A DNA stretch of 64,000 bases from Staphylococcus americanisciuri (lineage in GTDB: Bacteria; Bacillota; Bacilli; Staphylococcales; Staphylococcaceae), in assembly GCF_024814435.1 (NCBI RefSeq), contig NZ_JANUXY010000003.1, forward strand, positions 1 to 64,000, given 5' to 3'. Every line of letters starts with the position of its first letter. Within the stretch, counting starts at the first letter, position 1. The translations under genes and the position numbers were made by a program. The notes below the pieces were generated by a model. The model did not search any database. It saw only the letters and a program-made list of their open reading frames with translations, and was not told the DNA's origin. This document shows, in pieces, positions 33,790-47,382 of the stretch.

Positions 33790-34518
33790 CTATACTTCTA
33801 TCACATTTAAGAATTTTTTCAATGCTTCTGTCTTCGGTTGCGTGAACAATGTCTCAGGTATCCCCTCTTCACCAATCAAACCTTCATGGATAAAGACGAT
33901 GCGATCCGATACTTCTCGCGCAAAACGCATCTCGTGTGTCACAATAACCATTGTCATCCCTTCATTAGCAAGGTCTTTAATAACCGCTAATACATCATTC
34001 ACAAGTTCTGGATCTAATGCTGATGTTGGCTCATCAAACAACATCACTTTCGGGTTCATCGCTAACGCACGCGCAATAGCCACACGTTGCTGCTGACCGC
34101 CTGATAAAGCATGGGGTCTTTGATCTTTCACACTTTCAAGACCGACTTTTCTAAGCAATTGTAATGCTTCTTCATGTGCCTGTTGCTTGTTAATTTTTTT
34201 AACAGTAACCAAGCCTTCCATCACATTTTCAATCGCACTTTTATGTGGAAACAAGTTATAATTTTGAAAAACCATTCCCGACTGTTTTCTCACTTTGATT
34301 TGTGATTTTTTGTCATCTGCTGTATAGGTTTCTCCGTTTACATACACAACACCTTCTGTTGGTATCTCCAATGCATTTATCATTCTAAGCAGAGTTGTTT
34401 TACCCGAGCCAGATCGACCGATGAGCGTAATCACTTCACCTTGTGCTACCGAAAGATTAATCCCTTTGATAACCTCTTTATCATTAAAAGACTTTTTAAT
34501 ATTTTGAAGTTCAATCAT
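33790..34518 (-). CDS. tcyC: Cystine-type amino acid ABC transporter, ATPase
   Basis: Polar amino acid ABC ATPase of 242 aa. Walker [10 protein letters not shown] lies at about 33-41, the Q-loop in [20 protein letters not shown], the signature [16 protein letters not shown], Walker [15 protein letters not shown], and the switch His in VTHEM. It powers the permease encoded just upstream; the coding regions overlap by 4 nt. It is named TcyC from the operon and from the cystine-type binding protein. A general glutamine or other amino acid importer cannot be excluded. Confidence 0.82.
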   Translation of the reverse strand: MIELQNIKKSFNDKEVIKGINLSVAQGEVITLIGRSGSGKTTLLRMINALEIPTEGVVYVNGETYTADDKKSQIKVRKQSGMVFQNYNLFPHKSAIENVMEGLVTVKKINKQQAHEEALQLLRKVGLESVKDQRPHALSGGQQQRVAIARALAMNPKVMLFDEPTSALDPELVNDVLAVIKDLANEGMTMVIVTHEMRFAREVSDRIVFIHEGLIGEEGIPETLFTQPKTEALKKFLNVIEV

Positions 34519-35234
34519 GAGTGATACCCTCTTTCAATATAAGCTTCATAATGTGATTGCGCTACAGAAATGATGAAACATACAATCCAATATAATAGCG
34601 CCACGAGTAAATAAATTGTTAAAAATTCATACGTTGTCGATGCGACTTCCTGAGCTTTTCTAAACATCTCTGCCACTAATATAAACCCTAAAAGTGACGT
34701 ATCCTTAATTAAGCTTAAAAACGTATTCCCTAAAGCAGGAATAGATACTCTAATCGCTTGAGGTAATATAATACGTTGAATCGTCTGCTTATAATTCATA
34801 CCAATAGAATACGCTGCTTCCGTTTGTCCTTTAGGAATCGACATAATACCGCCTCTTAGAATTTCAGAAGCATATGCGCCAACGTTAAAAGACAAACCAA
34901 TAATCGCTGCAACGACTGGTGATAACGTAAGTTGATTGTCTGCGTTACCTGTTACCAATCTACCTATTTCAGGAATCCCGTAAAAGATAATGAATAACTG
35001 AACAATCATCGGTGTGCCCCGAATGATTGATACATAAAAACGTGCAATTCCTCTTAATACTTTACTGCTAGAAATACGCATCAAAGCAGTAAGCAAAGCC
35101 AAAATCAAACCAATCACAAAAGTGACTAATGTGATTGGTATCGAATATTTCACCAAACCTTCGAGCATAGGTAAAAATGCTTGTTTGGCAGCATTTAACG
35201 CATGAAGTTGTTCATCATTTAGGTTCTGAAACAT
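34515..35234 (-). CDS. tcyB: Cystine-type amino acid ABC transporter, permease
   Basis: HisM/TcyB-family permease of about 239 aa with about five membrane helices. The family signature [20 protein letters not shown] and the EAA-type loop [20 protein letters not shown]...[14 protein letters not shown] contact the ATPase. The start is taken as ATG 35234 inside the end of tcyA, since the preceding TTG has no better site; the ribosome binding site is weak. Translation is probably coupled to tcyA by the 20-nt overlap. Confidence 0.82.
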   Translation of the reverse strand: MFQNLNDEQLHALNAAKQAFLPMLEGLVKYSIPITLVTFVIGLILALLTALMRISSSKVLRGIARFYVSIIRGTPMIVQLFIIFYGIPEIGRLVTGNADNQLTLSPVVAAIIGLSFNVGAYASEILRGGIMSIPKGQTEAAYSIGMNYKQTIQRIILPQAIRVSIPALGNTFLSLIKDTSLLGFILVAEMFRKAQEVASTTYEFLTIYLLVALLYWIVCFIISVAQSHYEAYIERGYHS

Positions 35235-35997
35235 TTTCGCCAAACCATTTCTTACTTATTTTTTCTAATTCGCCATTATCTTTTATTTTTTTCAAGCCTT
35301 TGTTAAAATCCTCAACGACTTTATCATCGGTTTTCTTACTAAATGCAAATGCCGATTGACTTTGTTCTGCATCGCCTTCAATTGCTTTAATCTTAGCATT
35401 AGGTTTTTGTTTTTTATAATCCAAATATGAGATGTTATCGTTGAAAGTACCTTCAACACGGTTAGATTGTAATAAATCCATTGCTTGGTTAAAACCATCT
35501 ACTTTTGTAATTTCTGCACCTTTAGATTGTGCGAGCTTACCGTAGTTTGAAGTCAAAGTTTGTGCTAATTTTTTACCTTTAACGTCATCGAATGATTTAA
35601 TATCATTGTTGTTTTCATTAACAACTAATACACCGTTCGAATAAGTGTAAGGGTCTGAGAATTTATATTTTGCTTTACGTTCATCGTTAATACCTACTTG
35701 GTTCGCAATAACATCAAAACGTCCTGCATCTAAACCTGCAAACATTGAGTCCCATTGTGTTTCTTTGAATTCCACATCATAGCCCATTTCTTTTGCAACT
35801 GCTTTTGTTACTTCAACATCGTAACCTGTTAACTTGTCGTTTTTATCGTGGAAAGTAAACGGTGCGTATGTCCCTTCAGTTCCCACAACAATTTTCTTAT
35901 TATCATTACTACTGTTACTTTTTTGAGAATCACTATTAGTGCCACATGCAGCTAATGTGACTATTAGTGCCATAATTAAAAATAAACCTTTTTTCAT
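35215..35997 (-). CDS. tcyA: Cystine-type substrate-binding lipoprotein
   Basis: Lipoprotein of 260 aa with signal MKKGLFLIMALIVTLAAC (Cys18 lipidated), a Ser/Asn-rich linker and an SBP_bac_3 domain. GTEGTYAPFTFHD, GYDVEVTKAVAKEMG, WDSMFAGLDAGRFDVIANQV and KYKFSDPYTYSNGVLVV follow the cystine-binding TcyA/FliY pattern, including the Arg of GRFDVIANQ. First gene of the tcyABC unit. AGAGGGATATTCGT precedes the ATG. Cystine is inferred from family; other amino acids are possible. Confidence 0.82.
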   Translation of the reverse strand: MKKGLFLIMALIVTLAACGTNSDSQKSNSSNDNKKIVVGTEGTYAPFTFHDKNDKLTGYDVEVTKAVAKEMGYDVEFKETQWDSMFAGLDAGRFDVIANQVGINDERKAKYKFSDPYTYSNGVLVVNENNNDIKSFDDVKGKKLAQTLTSNYGKLAQSKGAEITKVDGFNQAMDLLQSNRVEGTFNDNISYLDYKKQKPNAKIKAIEGDAEQSQSAFAFSKKTDDKVVEDFNKGLKKIKDNGELEKISKKWFGENVSEPK

Positions 35998-36387
35998 ACG
36001 AATATCCCTCTATTCTTAGTTTTTCAATCGGATTAAATATAGTTTAGACTGAAAATCCGCTACTGTCAATGACAAAAACTTGTACGCTATCTATCATTCA
36101 TATAATTACTTCATTAAAACAGAACTAAAATAATTCGTATAAGGTCTCATTATTCTATGTCCTGCAAACAGATTAATATCCCATTAAAATCACTTCAAAA
36201 ATTAGCCGAACTTACTTAGAGTGAAGCGCACAATCACCATGGACTGTACACTAACAATTTCAACTTAGCTGGAACTCTATGATCAATAAAACGAGGTGCT
36301 TATTAATGTCTTTCCACCACAAAAGCTGAACAACCAAAAAAAGCACCCTCCAACATAATATTGGAAAGTGCTTGTATAAACAATATA
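35998..36387. other. Intergenic region between tcyA and rpsI
   Basis: Holds the tcyA control region at the left and the rpsI terminator (36335-36373) at the right. I see no gene or clear riboswitch in the middle. Confidence 0.55.
36335..36373 (-). terminator. Terminator of rplM-rpsI
   Basis: AAGCACCCTCCAA/TTGGAAAGTGCTT stem with a 7-nt loop and a run of T residues on the minus strand, 15 nt after the rpsI stop. Confidence 0.9.
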
Positions 36388-36780
36388 TTAACGTTTTGAG
36401 AATTGTGGTGAACGACGTGCAGCTTTAAGACCTGGTTTTTTACGTTCTTTCATACGTGGGTCACGTGTTAAGAGACCAGCGCGTTTTAATGAACCTCTGT
36501 ACTCAGGATCAGCTTCTAATAATGCACGTGCGATACCGTGACGGATAGCTTGCGCTTGACCAGTGAAGCCACCACCGTGAACGTTAACTAAAACGTCATA
36601 GTTACCTTTAGTTTCAGTTACATCAAATGGTTGGTTTAAGTCTAAGATTAATGATTCAAATGGTAAATATTCACGTACGTCTTTACCGTTAACTGTGATA
36701 TTACCTTCACCTGGTACTAAACGTACACGTGCTACTGAGTGTTTACGACGGCCTGTGCCTTTATATTCAACTTGTGCCAA
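36388..36780 (-). CDS. rpsI: Ribosomal protein S9 (uS9)
   Basis: Small-subunit protein of 130 aa. [17 protein letters not shown] opens the fold. [20 protein letters not shown] follows. The C-terminal tail [14 protein letters not shown] reaches the P-site tRNA and ends in the conserved Lys-Arg. The start is TTG at 36780 with AAGGAGG 8 nt upstream. It is co-transcribed with rplM (19-nt gap) from the promoter at 37411 and ends at the terminator just downstream. Confidence 0.97.
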   Translation of the reverse strand: MAQVEYKGTGRRKHSVARVRLVPGEGNITVNGKDVREYLPFESLILDLNQPFDVTETKGNYDVLVNVHGGGFTGQAQAIRHGIARALLEADPEYRGSLKRAGLLTRDPRMKERKKPGLKAARRSPQFSKR

Positions 36781-36799
36781 TGTAATTTCCTCCTTCTAA

Positions 36800-37237
36800 T
36801 TAACCACGTAACTCGTAGTTTTCTGGTTGTTGTGCAGCGTGTGGATGTTCAGCGCCACCATAGACAAATAATTTTTTACCTTGTTTTTCACCTAAACGTG
36901 AACTTGGTAACATACCTTTGATAGATTTCTCTAATAAACGTTCTGGGTTAGTCGCTCTTAATTCACCAGCAGTGATTGATTTTAAACCACCTGGATGATT
37001 TGAGTGACGATAGTAAATTTTGTCAGTTTCTTTTTTACCAGTGAACTGGATTTTTGAAGCGTTGATGATGATAACATAATCACCTGTATCAACGTGTGGT
37101 GTGTAAGTTACTTTATTTTTACCGCGTAGGATAGATGCTACTTCTGAAGATAAACGACCTAAAGTCTGTCCTTCAGCATCAACAACATACCATTTGCGTT
37201 CAATATTTGATTCGTTAGCCATAAATGTTTGACGCAT
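36800..37237 (-). CDS. rplM: Ribosomal protein L13 (uL13)
   Basis: Large-subunit assembly protein of 145 aa, identical in length to S. aureus L13. It begins [20 protein letters not shown] and has [15 protein letters not shown], the [10 protein letters not shown] signature and [19 protein letters not shown]. The ATG follows TAGGAGGA. A leader of about 165 nt separates the start from its promoter, long enough for the L13-leader type of autoregulation known in low-GC Gram-positives. Confidence 0.97.
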   Translation of the reverse strand: MRQTFMANESNIERKWYVVDAEGQTLGRLSSEVASILRGKNKVTYTPHVDTGDYVIIINASKIQFTGKKETDKIYYRHSNHPGGLKSITAGELRATNPERLLEKSIKGMLPSSRLGEKQGKKLFVYGGAEHPHAAQQPENYELRG

Positions 37238-37239
37238 AA

Positions 37240-37404
37240 TTGAGTCCTCCTAATGAATAGATGTTTCTGTTTAATTTTCAATCAGTTGTATTAAACAACC
37301 TAAAACGATTATTTATTCCGTTAACTATTGATCTTCCTGCTTCTATATCTTGCAACACAATAAGTTTCCGGGGCTTATCGTGGGGTGGATATAAAACAAT
37401 ACCG
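37240..37404 (-). ncRNA. Candidate rplM (L13) leader RNA
   Basis: The transcript from the promoter at 37411 has a leader of about 165 nt before rplM, with a G/C-richer start (ATCCACCCCACGATAAGCCCC) unlike the AT-rich surroundings. L13 leaders that bind the protein are known in Bacilli. The fold was not computed, so this is a candidate only. Confidence 0.4.
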
Positions 37405-37410
37405 TTAACT

Positions 37411-37439
37411 ATGATATAATTTATAAGCTGAAATGTCAA
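37411..37439 (-). promoter_or_regulatory. rplM-rpsI promoter
   Basis: On the minus strand, consensus -35 TTGACA (37434-37439), a 17-nt spacer and -10 TATCAT (37411-37416), placed about 175 nt upstream of rplM and just after the truA stop. Confidence 0.88.
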
Positions 37440-37444
37440 TGCTT

Positions 37445-38251
37445 TTACGAATTTTGCGCTGACTTTTTATAATGAATTTTAATCTCTTCTCCAAAGTCTT
37501 CTCGTAAGGATTCCGGACTCAAATACACTTTTTCTAAATATAATCCTTCTGCCGGTGCAGTATGAGGAACGAGGTTTCTATCTTGAGCTGCAAGTATCTC
37601 TGGCACATCAGTCGCCATTCGTTTTCCTTTTCCTACTTCTAATAAAAACGCCATAATAACGCGTACCATATTATACAAAAAACCAGATCCTGTAATAATA
37701 AAATCTAATCCTTCAGCTGTTGAAACTACTCGACTCTCATAAATTGTCCGTTCTTTACTCTCAACTTCCGTTTTCTGTGAACAAAATGATGTAAAATCGT
37801 GCGTTCCAACAAATTGTTGTGCTGCCTCATTCATCAACTTTATGTCTAAAGAGGCTGATTCAAACGTCATCAATTGTGATAAAAAAGGATTGCGATGTTC
37901 CGCTTGATACACCGAATAGCGATATGTCTTACCCACACAGTCATAACGACAATGAAAGTCTTCATCAATAAATTGTACATCGTGTACATAAATATCATCT
38001 GGTAAAGATCTATTCATCGCATACTGCCATTGTGTCGGCTCAATATTCAAATCTGTATCAAAGTGGAAATATTGCGCTTTCGCATGCACCCCTCTATCTG
38101 TACGACTTGATGGATGTATACGCACAGATCGCTTATGCATACGCTTCAATATCTTTTCAAAATATCCTTGAACCGTACGCCCCTGATTTTGAATTTGAAA
38201 ACCTAAAAATTGTCCCCCATGATAACTAATCTTGACTAAAACTCGTGGCAT
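37445..38251 (-). CDS. truA: tRNA pseudouridine(38-40) synthase TruA
   Basis: Cytosolic enzyme of 268 aa that makes pseudouridine at positions 38-40 of the tRNA anticodon arm. It starts [21 protein letters not shown]. The catalytic Asp lies in [39 protein letters not shown] and [20 protein letters not shown] are further TruA motifs. It is the last gene of the ecfA1-ecfA2-ecfT-truA unit (15 nt after ecfT). GAGAGGAT lies upstream of the ATG. Confidence 0.96.
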   Translation of the reverse strand: MPRVLVKISYHGGQFLGFQIQNQGRTVQGYFEKILKRMHKRSVRIHPSSRTDRGVHAKAQYFHFDTDLNIEPTQWQYAMNRSLPDDIYVHDVQFIDEDFHCRYDCVGKTYRYSVYQAEHRNPFLSQLMTFESASLDIKLMNEAAQQFVGTHDFTSFCSQKTEVESKERTIYESRVVSTAEGLDFIITGSGFLYNMVRVIMAFLLEVGKGKRMATDVPEILAAQDRNLVPHTAPAEGLYLEKVYLSPESLREDFGEEIKIHYKKSAQNS

Positions 38252-38266
38252 CTCAGCAAATCCTCT

Positions 38267-39070
38267 CTATATAATGTAACGTATCACAAATGCAATGGCA
38301 CCAATTGGAATGATGCACAACAAGGCAAAGGTATCTCGCATCAGCCATTGTAAACGACGATAACTAGTGCGTTGTGCACTCGCATCATAACCTCGTACTT
38401 CCATCGCAATCGCTAATTCCTCAGCACGTTGGAATGCTGAGATAAATAATGGGATAAACAATGGAATAAACGCTTGAATGCGTGCCATTATGGAACCGCT
38501 TGACAATGCTGCACCACGTGATTTTTGTGCATTTATAATCTTATCCAACTCTTCCATTAGTGTTGGAATAAAACGCAATGCAATCGCCATCATCATGCTC
38601 AGTTCGGATACCGGAATTTTAAGATAGCGCAATGGTTTAAATAGACGCTCAAAGGCATCTGTCAGACCTAAAGGACTTGTTGTTAACGTTAAAATAGTTG
38701 AGATAATCATAATGTATGACAAGCGCAACACAATCAAAGTTCCTTCTTGCAGACCGTAAGTATCAATTGAGATAATTCCCCACTCAAACAGCCGTGTGCC
38801 GCCTTTCGTCAAAAACATATGCATCATAAAGGTTAAACTTAAAAAGAAAAAGAGTGGCAACAACCCTTTTAGTAAAAACCAGAGTGGAATACGGCCTAAC
38901 TTCAACAATGTATAAAGAACAAGTCCAAGCCATAGATATGCTAGCCAAGCGTGACTAAAGAAAATAACAATGATAAATAAAAATACGAATAAGAACTTGC
39001 TGCGTGGATCTAAGCGATGTATGATCGAATCAATTGGCAAATAGCGTCCAATAATTAACTTATCTTTCAT
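38267..39070 (-). CDS. ecfT: ECF transporter transmembrane subunit EcfT
   Basis: Membrane subunit of the shared energy-coupling factor module for vitamin and cofactor uptake, 267 aa, with about five to six hydrophobic segments. Two coupling motifs (INAQKSRGA and AIAMEVRGY, the Ala-Arg-Gly type) contact the two ATPases. The N-terminus [21 protein letters not shown] is typical. ATG at 39070 with GGAGGCAGC upstream overlaps the ecfA2 end by 11 nt. Substrate-specific S components are encoded elsewhere. Confidence 0.95.
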   Translation of the reverse strand: MKDKLIIGRYLPIDSIIHRLDPRSKFLFVFLFIIVIFFSHAWLAYLWLGLVLYTLLKLGRIPLWFLLKGLLPLFFFLSLTFMMHMFLTKGGTRLFEWGIISIDTYGLQEGTLIVLRLSYIMIISTILTLTTSPLGLTDAFERLFKPLRYLKIPVSELSMMMAIALRFIPTLMEELDKIINAQKSRGAALSSGSIMARIQAFIPLFIPLFISAFQRAEELAIAMEVRGYDASAQRTSYRRLQWLMRDTFALLCIIPIGAIAFVIRYII

Positions 39071-39926
39071 GTTGCTGCCTCCATACTTCATACATCTTCA
39101 CAAATTCAACTTCTGTCATAGCTAGTCGCTCAAAACGCATATCTAAACGCGCTTCAACGTCTCTTTGTAGCTGAACAATATCGGGTAAATCCAAATGTAA
39201 CAGCTGTACGTATTCCTTATCAGAGAAAAGTTCCTCTGGTGTCTGACTGCTGATAACACGCCCTTGTTTCATCACTTTAACTTCATCAGCATACAATGCA
39301 ACATCATTCATATCATGCGTCACTAGAATAACCGTCTTTTTTTCTTTGTCCTGTATTTCTTTAAACAGTTGCATCACTTGTCGCTTACTCTTCGGATCAA
39401 GTCCTGCAGTAGGCTCATCTAACACTAATACATCTGGCTCCATTGCAAGAATCGCAACAAGCGCTACTTTGCGCATCTGCCCTCCTGATAGCAAAAACGG
39501 GGATTGCTGCATAACCTTTTCTGCATCAAATCCAAGCTGCTCCAACAACATCACTGCCCGTTGACGTGCCTTATTAAGGTCTAAACCATAATTTTTCGGT
39601 CCAAACAAAATTTCATGTTCAACCGTTTGTTCAAATAGCTGTGATTCTGGAAATTGAAAAACCATGCCAATACGTTTTCTAATCTTTTGTAATACTTTAT
39701 CTTTTGTTTTGCGAGTAATCTGTACATCTAATACTTGTAATTCACCACGACTTGGTTTCAGCAAGCCGTTGAAATGTTGAATGAGTGTAGACTTCCCTGA
39801 TCCTGTTTTTCCAATAATCGCATAATACTTGCCTTGCTCAAATTGTGTTGTAATAAGATTCAATGCCTTATATTCATATGGGGTATGCTGCTGATAAGTA
39901 AACGACACATCTTCAAATTTAATCAT
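39060..39926 (-). CDS. ecfA2: ECF transporter ATPase EcfA2
   Basis: ABC ATPase of 288 aa. Walker [11 protein letters not shown]-loop [19 protein letters not shown], signature [17 protein letters not shown], Walker [16 protein letters not shown] and switch VTHDMNDV are all present. The C-terminal extension ([18 protein letters not shown]) is typical of CbiO/EcfA2. The start overlaps the ecfA1 stop by 4 nt (ATGA), so the two ATPases are made together and pair as a heterodimer on EcfT. Confidence 0.95.
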   Translation of the reverse strand: MIKFEDVSFTYQQHTPYEYKALNLITTQFEQGKYYAIIGKTGSGKSTLIQHFNGLLKPSRGELQVLDVQITRKTKDKVLQKIRKRIGMVFQFPESQLFEQTVEHEILFGPKNYGLDLNKARQRAVMLLEQLGFDAEKVMQQSPFLLSGGQMRKVALVAILAMEPDVLVLDEPTAGLDPKSKRQVMQLFKEIQDKEKKTVILVTHDMNDVALYADEVKVMKQGRVISSQTPEELFSDKEYVQLLHLDLPDIVQLQRDVEARLDMRFERLAMTEVEFVKMYEVWRQQHER

Positions 39927-40732
39927 GATAAACACTCCAATAATTCATCATATGTTAAAAATCCTTTTTGCAAGCCCAGTAACTTTGCTATACGCATCTC
40001 AAAAGGCATATCTAGACCATATGCCGTCAACGTCTCGGCATGGGTAAAAATATCATTTACCGTACCAGATAGCGCTACAGCTCCCTTATTCAAGACAATC
40101 ACGCGATCGGATGAAACAACTTCTGATAAATCATGGGTAATAGACAGTACTGTTACACCGTGCACTTGATTAAGCTTTTGAATCATCGAAAGTATCTCTT
40201 TTTTCCCTTCAGGATCCAACATCGATGTCGCTTCATCTAAAATAATTAACTTTGGCTTTAATGCTAATACACCTGCAATTGCCACACGCTGCTTCTGTCC
40301 TCCTGATAACGCAGTAGGTTCGTGGTTCTGTTTATCATGCATGTCAACGTCTTTTAACACATCTGGGACAATGGCATGCATTTCTTCATAAGATACACAC
40401 TTATTCTCCAAACCAAATGCCACATCATACTTAACCGTAGACCCGACAAATTGATTATCTGGATTCTGAAAAACAATGCCTATATGATGACGAAAAGCGG
40501 TAAACTCAGTGTTTTTGATTGATGATTGTTCAATTAAAATATCACCTTCAAAATCATGCTCAATCCCTGCAATTAATTTTGCCAAAGTGGACTTTCCAGA
40601 ACCATTATGTCCTACAATAGAAACCCATTCACCTTGATTTAACGTAAAATTAATATCTTTCAACACATAGTCATTATTTTCATTATATTGGAATGATACA
40701 TTTTGAAACTGTAACAATGGCTTCTTCGACAT
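39923..40732 (-). CDS. ecfA1: ECF transporter ATPase EcfA1
   Basis: ABC ATPase of 269 aa, the partner of EcfA2. Walker [11 protein letters not shown]-loop [19 protein letters not shown], signature [19 protein letters not shown], Walker [16 protein letters not shown] with the Glu-Ala variant typical of EcfA1, and switch SITHDLSEV. First gene of the ecfA1-ecfA2-ecfT-truA unit. The ATG is preceded by AAGGGAGTC. It is separated from rplQ by a 390-bp gap with a terminator. Confidence 0.95.
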   Translation of the reverse strand: MSKKPLLQFQNVSFQYNENNDYVLKDINFTLNQGEWVSIVGHNGSGKSTLAKLIAGIEHDFEGDILIEQSSIKNTEFTAFRHHIGIVFQNPDNQFVGSTVKYDVAFGLENKCVSYEEMHAIVPDVLKDVDMHDKQNHEPTALSGGQKQRVAIAGVLALKPKLIILDEATSMLDPEGKKEILSMIQKLNQVHGVTVLSITHDLSEVVSSDRVIVLNKGAVALSGTVNDIFTHAETLTAYGLDMPFEMRIAKLLGLQKGFLTYDELLECLS

Positions 40733-41122
40733 AACTTTGACTCCCTTAATTGATTAAACACATTATCCTTTTTTAATCAAACTATTAAAAACTGCATATA
40801 AGGATAAATTATATTTAGTGTTTCTCTTTGACGTTCAAACTATTGCTTCAATGTCTGTTTTAGAATACCTCTTCATTTTACATAAAACCATACAACGGCA
40901 CAACGCTTTTGAAAACGGTCAAAACAAATAAGACCTGCACAATCGCAGGCCTTATCATATGATGCTAAGTATTTGCATAAAAAAGCGCGCACCCCACCCT
41001 ATTGAGATCACGCTTTATCATCAATATTTAATTGGATGGGATGCTCCTGAGCTAGACAATATCTGTATGTGGCAGACATTATCGTTGCACTCATTTGCTT
41101 TAAATGTAGTAGTGTGTATTAA
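40733..41122. other. Intergenic region between ecfA1 and rplQ
   Basis: Contains the ribosomal operon terminator (40921-40955) and, to its left, AT-rich DNA that should hold the ecfA1 promoter. No gene or RNA was recognised. Confidence 0.55.
40921..40955 (-). terminator. Terminator of the ribosomal protein block
   Basis: ATAAGACCTGC/GCAGGCCTTAT hairpin followed on the minus strand by TTTGTTTT, about 170 nt after the rplQ stop. Confidence 0.8.
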
Positions 41123-41491
41123 TTATACTAATTCAATAATTACTGTTAAAGCACCGTCACCTTTACGAGGTGCAACTTTAACGATACGTGTGTAACCACC
41201 TTGGCGGTCTTGGTAACGCTCAGCAATCTCACCAAACAACTTTTGTAACGCTGTTTGTGTTGTTTCATCTTCATTCAAGATTTCAACATTACGTAATGTT
41301 TTAGCTGCATTACGACGAGAAGCTAAGTCACCTTTTTTACCTAAAGTAATTAATTTTTCAACAACACTGCGAAGTTCTTTCGCACGCGCTTCAGTAGTTT
41401 CGATACGTTCGCTTACGATTAATGAAGTTGCTAAATCGCGTAACATTGCTTTACGTTGATCTGACGTACGACCTAATTTTCTGTAACCCAT
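41123..41491 (-). CDS. rplQ: Ribosomal protein L17 (bL17)
   Basis: Large-subunit protein of 122 aa near the exit tunnel. It has [40 protein letters not shown] and a C-terminal [17 protein letters not shown]. It starts 16 nt after rpoA and is the last gene of the block. AAAGGAGGTTAACTC precedes the ATG. Confidence 0.97.
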   Translation of the reverse strand: MGYRKLGRTSDQRKAMLRDLATSLIVSERIETTEARAKELRSVVEKLITLGKKGDLASRRNAAKTLRNVEILNEDETTQTALQKLFGEIAERYQDRQGGYTRIVKVAPRKGDGALTVIIELV

Positions 41492-41507
41492 GAGTTAACC
41501 TCCTTTA

Positions 41508-42452
41508 TCAATCTTCTTTTCTAAGACCTAAACCTAAGTCTTCTAATTTGTGTTTTACTTCTTCAAGAGACTTACGACCTAAGTTACGAACTTTCATCAT
41601 ATCAGCCTCTGATTTGTCAGCGAGTTCTTGTACTGAATTGATACCAGCACGTTTTAAACAGTTATAAGAACGTACAGATAAGTCTAATTCTTCAATAGAC
41701 ATTTCTAATACTTTTTCTTTTTGATCTTCTTCTTTTTCAATCATGATTTCTGCATTTTGCGCTTCGTCAGTTAAACCAACAAAGATATTCAAATGCTCAG
41801 TCATAATTTTGGCAGCTAAAGAAACAGATTCTTGTGGTGTGATAGAACCATCTGTCCAAACATCTAATGTTAACTTATCAAAGTCTGAACTTTGACCAAC
41901 ACGTGTGTTTTCAACTGTATAATTCACACGTTCAACTGGTGAGTATAGAGAATCAACAGGAATTACACCGATTGGCATATCACTTGAATTGTTTTGATCC
42001 GCTAAAGCATAACCGCGACCTGTGTTTGCAACTAAACGTAGTTTAAAATGACCACCCTTAGATACTGTAGCAATTTTAAGGTCTGGATTTAAGATTTCAA
42101 CATCACTGTCATGTGTAATATCTCTTGCAGTAACTTCGCCTTCTTCTTTAACATCGATTTCTAGTGTTTTATCTTCTTCTGAATAAATCTTAAGCGCAAG
42201 CTTTTTGATATTCATAACGATAGTAGAAACATCTTCTACAACATTGTCAATCGCAGAGAATTCGTGTAAAACACCCTCGATTTCAATATATTTAACAGCC
42301 GCACCTGGTAATGATGATAGTAGGATACGACGTAAGGAGTTTCCTAGTGTAGTACCGTAACCACGTTCAAGTGGTTCAACAACGAACTTACCGAACTTAG
42401 CATCATCACTAACTTCAATTGTTTCAATTCTAGGTTTTTCAATTTCAATCAT
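41508..42452 (-). CDS. rpoA: RNA polymerase alpha subunit
   Basis: 314 aa. The N-terminal domain (about 1-230) starts assembly of the polymerase ([30 protein letters not shown]). The C-terminal domain (about 245-314) binds UP elements and activators ([35 protein letters not shown]). The two are joined by an acidic linker ([11 protein letters not shown]). It sits between rpsK and rplQ, the usual alpha operon place. AAGGAGGAT precedes the ATG. Confidence 0.98.
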   Translation of the reverse strand: MIEIEKPRIETIEVSDDAKFGKFVVEPLERGYGTTLGNSLRRILLSSLPGAAVKYIEIEGVLHEFSAIDNVVEDVSTIVMNIKKLALKIYSEEDKTLEIDVKEEGEVTARDITHDSDVEILNPDLKIATVSKGGHFKLRLVANTGRGYALADQNNSSDMPIGVIPVDSLYSPVERVNYTVENTRVGQSSDFDKLTLDVWTDGSITPQESVSLAAKIMTEHLNIFVGLTDEAQNAEIMIEKEEDQKEKVLEMSIEELDLSVRSYNCLKRAGINSVQELADKSEADMMKVRNLGRKSLEEVKHKLEDLGLGLRKED

Positions 42453-42528
42453 TTACATATCCTCCTTAAATACGTCGATTTGCATAAACTATAAATTTAT
42501 TTACATGTGACAAAGAAAAAATTTAAAA

Positions 42529-42918
42529 TTATACGCGACGACGTTTTGGCGGACGGCAACCATTATGTGGTACTGGAGTAACGTCTTTGATCGCTGTTAC
42601 TTCTAAACCTGCTGATTGTAACGCACGGATCGCTGATTCACGACCTGGACCAGGACCTTTTACAGTTACTTCAACTGATTTCAAACCATGTTCCATAGCA
42701 GCTTTTGAAGCTGTTTCTGAAGCCATTTGTGCTGCGAATGGTGTAGATTTTTTAGAACCTTTAAAACCAAGCGCACCTGCTGATGACCATGATAAAGCAT
42801 TACCAAACTCATCTGTAATAGTTACAATTGTATTGTTGAATGTAGAACGGATATGTGCAACACCGTTTTCAATATTCTTTTTCACTCTACGTTTACGTGA
42901 TACTTGTTTACGTGCCAT
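42529..42918 (-). CDS. rpsK: Ribosomal protein S11 (uS11)
   Basis: Platform protein of the 30S subunit, 129 aa. It has [52 protein letters not shown] and the ending [14 protein letters not shown]. It lies between rpsM (24 nt) and rpoA (76 nt). AAAGGAGGC lies upstream of the ATG. Confidence 0.98.
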   Translation of the reverse strand: MARKQVSRKRRVKKNIENGVAHIRSTFNNTIVTITDEFGNALSWSSAGALGFKGSKKSTPFAAQMASETASKAAMEHGLKSVEVTVKGPGPGRESAIRALQSAGLEVTAIKDVTPVPHNGCRPPKRRRV

Positions 42919-42942
42919 AGTAGTATTTGCCTCCTTTACCTA

Positions 42943-43308
42943 TTATTTTTTCTTGTTAGCAACAGTTTTAACTGGGCCTTTACGCGTACGCGCATTGTTT
43001 TTTGTTTTTTGACCATTTACTGGTAAGCCACGACGGTGACGAATACCACGGTATGATGAGATTTCCATTAAGCGTTTGATGTTTAAGTTAGTTTCACGGC
43101 GTAAGTCACCTTCAACTTTATAGCCATCAACAACTTCACGAATACGACCTAACTCATCATCAGTTAAATCTTTTACACGTGTGTCTTCTGAAACGTTCGC
43201 TTCTGAAAGAATTTTTTGTGCTGTTGCTTTACCGATACCGTAGATATAAGTTAATGAAATTACTACGCGCTTATCACGTGGGATATCAATTCCTGCAATA
43301 CGTGCCAT
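42943..43308 (-). CDS. rpsM: Ribosomal protein S13 (uS13)
   Basis: 30S head protein of 121 aa contacting the P-site tRNA and the 50S subunit. [33 protein letters not shown] and [20 protein letters not shown] are diagnostic. The basic tail ends NKKK. It starts 22 nt after rpmJ. Confidence 0.98.
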   Translation of the reverse strand: MARIAGIDIPRDKRVVISLTYIYGIGKATAQKILSEANVSEDTRVKDLTDDELGRIREVVDGYKVEGDLRRETNLNIKRLMEISSYRGIRHRRGLPVNGQKTKNNARTRKGPVKTVANKKK

Positions 43309-43330
43309 TATATTTACACCTCTCTTTTAA

Positions 43331-43694
<364 letters not shown>

Positions 43695-43858
43695 TGATTA
43701 ACTCCTCCTTTTCAGTTGTAAGGATTATAGAACATCAACTCGATCATAGTAGCCTGGATCTCACTTCAAAATCATCATTATCATTAATGTCACAAATTTT
43801 ATTACAGACAAACTCAATATTAACGACTTTATGAAAAGCGAACCACATCCAAGTCGCT

Positions 43859-45818
<1,960 letters not shown>

Positions 45819-45819
<1 letters not shown>

Positions 45820-46259
45820 TAGATCACCTCGTGTGCTCCGCCTTTCGCTTCAATTGCTTCTTTGGCTGCAGCTGAGAATTTATGTGCTTTAACAGTTAAT
45901 TTCTTTTCTAATGAACCATTACCTAAAACTTTAATGCCAGATTTTTCGGTTTTAACAACGCCTGTTTCGATTAATAATTCAGGTGTTACCTCAGTACCAT
46001 CTTCAAATTTGTTAAGTTGATCTAAATTAACAATCGCATATTCTTTACGGTTAATGTTTGTGAAACCGCGTTTTGGTATACGACGGAATAATGGTAATTG
46101 ACCACCTTCGAAACCTGGTCTTACACTACCACCTGAACGTGCTTTTTGACCTTTTTGACCGCGACCACTTGTTTTACCGTTACCAGTACCCGCACCACGG
46201 CCGACACGGTTACGTACTTTACGTGAACCTTCTGATGGTTTTAATTCATGTAATTTCAT
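45819..46259 (-). CDS. rplO: Ribosomal protein L15 (uL15)
   Basis: 146 aa. The glycine/arginine-rich N-terminus ([20 protein letters not shown]) reaches into 23S r[20 protein letters not shown] and [14 protein letters not shown] follow. It starts 16 nt after rpmD with AAGGAGGTGCC before the ATG. Confidence 0.98.
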
Positions 46260-46275
46260 TTCGGCACCTCCTTAA

Positions 46276-46455
46276 TTATTTTTCTTCTACTGTTACTAAG
46301 TGACTTACTTTGTTAATTTGTCCACGAATTGCATCATTGTCTTCAACAACTACTGAAGAATGCATTTTTTTAAGACCTAAAGCTTCTACAGTTTTACGTT
46401 GTGTCTCTGGACGACCAATAACGCTTCGAGTGAGGGTGATTTGAATTTTAGCCAT
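46276..46455 (-). CDS. rpmD: Ribosomal protein L30 (uL30)
   Basis: 59 aa: [20 protein letters not shown], then [19 protein letters not shown], ending [10 protein letters not shown]. It lies between rpsE (16 nt) and rplO (16 nt). AAGGAGGGAAACAG precedes the ATG. Confidence 0.97.
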   Translation of the reverse strand: MAKIQITLTRSVIGRPETQRKTVEALGLKKMHSSVVVEDNDAIRGQINKVSHLVTVEEK

Positions 46456-46471
46456 TTATCTGTTTCCCTCC

Positions 46472-46972
46472 TTAATTGTATAATTCTTCTACTGATTTAC
46501 CACGTAAACGGGCAACTTCTTCAGCATTTTTTAAGTTTTGTAAACCGTCGATAGTCGCACGAACCATGTTAATAGGTGTGTTAGAACCTAATGATTTACT
46601 TAAGATATCAGTGATACCTGCAAGCTCAAGCACGGCACGAACTGGTCCACCTGCAATAACACCAGTACCAGGTGCTGCTGGTTTCATTAAAACACTTCCT
46701 GAACCGAAACGTCCAGTAATTGTGTGAGGAGTTGTTCCGTCAACACGATGAACAGTGATAAGTTCTTTTTTCGCAGCTTCAACTGCTTTTTTGATAGCTT
46801 CAGGTACCTCTTGTGCTTTACCAGTACCGAAACCAACGCGACCATTTTTGTCACCTACTACTACTAATGCTGTGAAACGGAAACGACGTCCACCTTTAAC
46901 AACTTTCGCAACACGGTTAATCGTAACAACGCGTTCTTCAAATTCTTTAACTTCTTCTTCTCTACGAGCCAT
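46472..46972 (-). CDS. rpsE: Ribosomal protein S5 (uS5)
   Basis: 166 aa protein important for decoding accuracy. The N-terminal double-stranded RNA-binding domain has [20 protein letters not shown] and [17 protein letters not shown]. The C-terminal domain has [19 protein letters not shown] and [24 protein letters not shown] precedes the ATG. Confidence 0.98.
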   Translation of the reverse strand: MARREEEVKEFEERVVTINRVAKVVKGGRRFRFTALVVVGDKNGRVGFGTGKAQEVPEAIKKAVEAAKKELITVHRVDGTTPHTITGRFGSGSVLMKPAAPGTGVIAGGPVRAVLELAGITDILSKSLGSNTPINMVRATIDGLQNLKNAEEVARLRGKSVEELYN

Positions 46973-46992
46973 TGAGTTGTCCCTCCTTTAAA

Positions 46993-47352
46993 TTAAAATT
47001 GAAGTCCATTTTCGCGAGCTGCATCTGCTAATGCTTTCACACGTCCGTGGAATAAGTATCCTCCACGATCAAATACAACTGCTTCGATGCCTTTTTCATT
47101 CGCCTTTTTAGCGATTGCTTCACCAACTTTAGTTGCCATTTCAACTTTTGTCGCTGATGCGTCTACGCCACTATCTTTAGTTGATGCTTGCGCTAATGTA
47201 ATGCCTTTTGAGTCATCAATGATTTGTGCATAGATGTGTTTATTTGAACGATATACGTTAAGACGTGGTCTTTCGCTAGTACCTGACAATTTCGTACGAA
47301 CACGTGCATGTCTTTTTAAACGTACTTTGTTTTTATCAATTTTGCTGATCAT
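46993..47352 (-). CDS. rplR: Ribosomal protein L18 (uL18)
   Basis: 119 aa 5S rRNA-binding protein. The N-terminal basic part is [36 protein letters not shown] and [20 protein letters not shown] follow. It starts 30 nt after rplF. Confidence 0.98.
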   Translation of the reverse strand: MISKIDKNKVRLKRHARVRTKLSGTSERPRLNVYRSNKHIYAQIIDDSKGITLAQASTKDSGVDASATKVEMATKVGEAIAKKANEKGIEAVVFDRGGYLFHGRVKALADAARENGLQF

Positions 47353-47382
47353 GTCAATACTCCTTTCTATAGAGTTTATTTA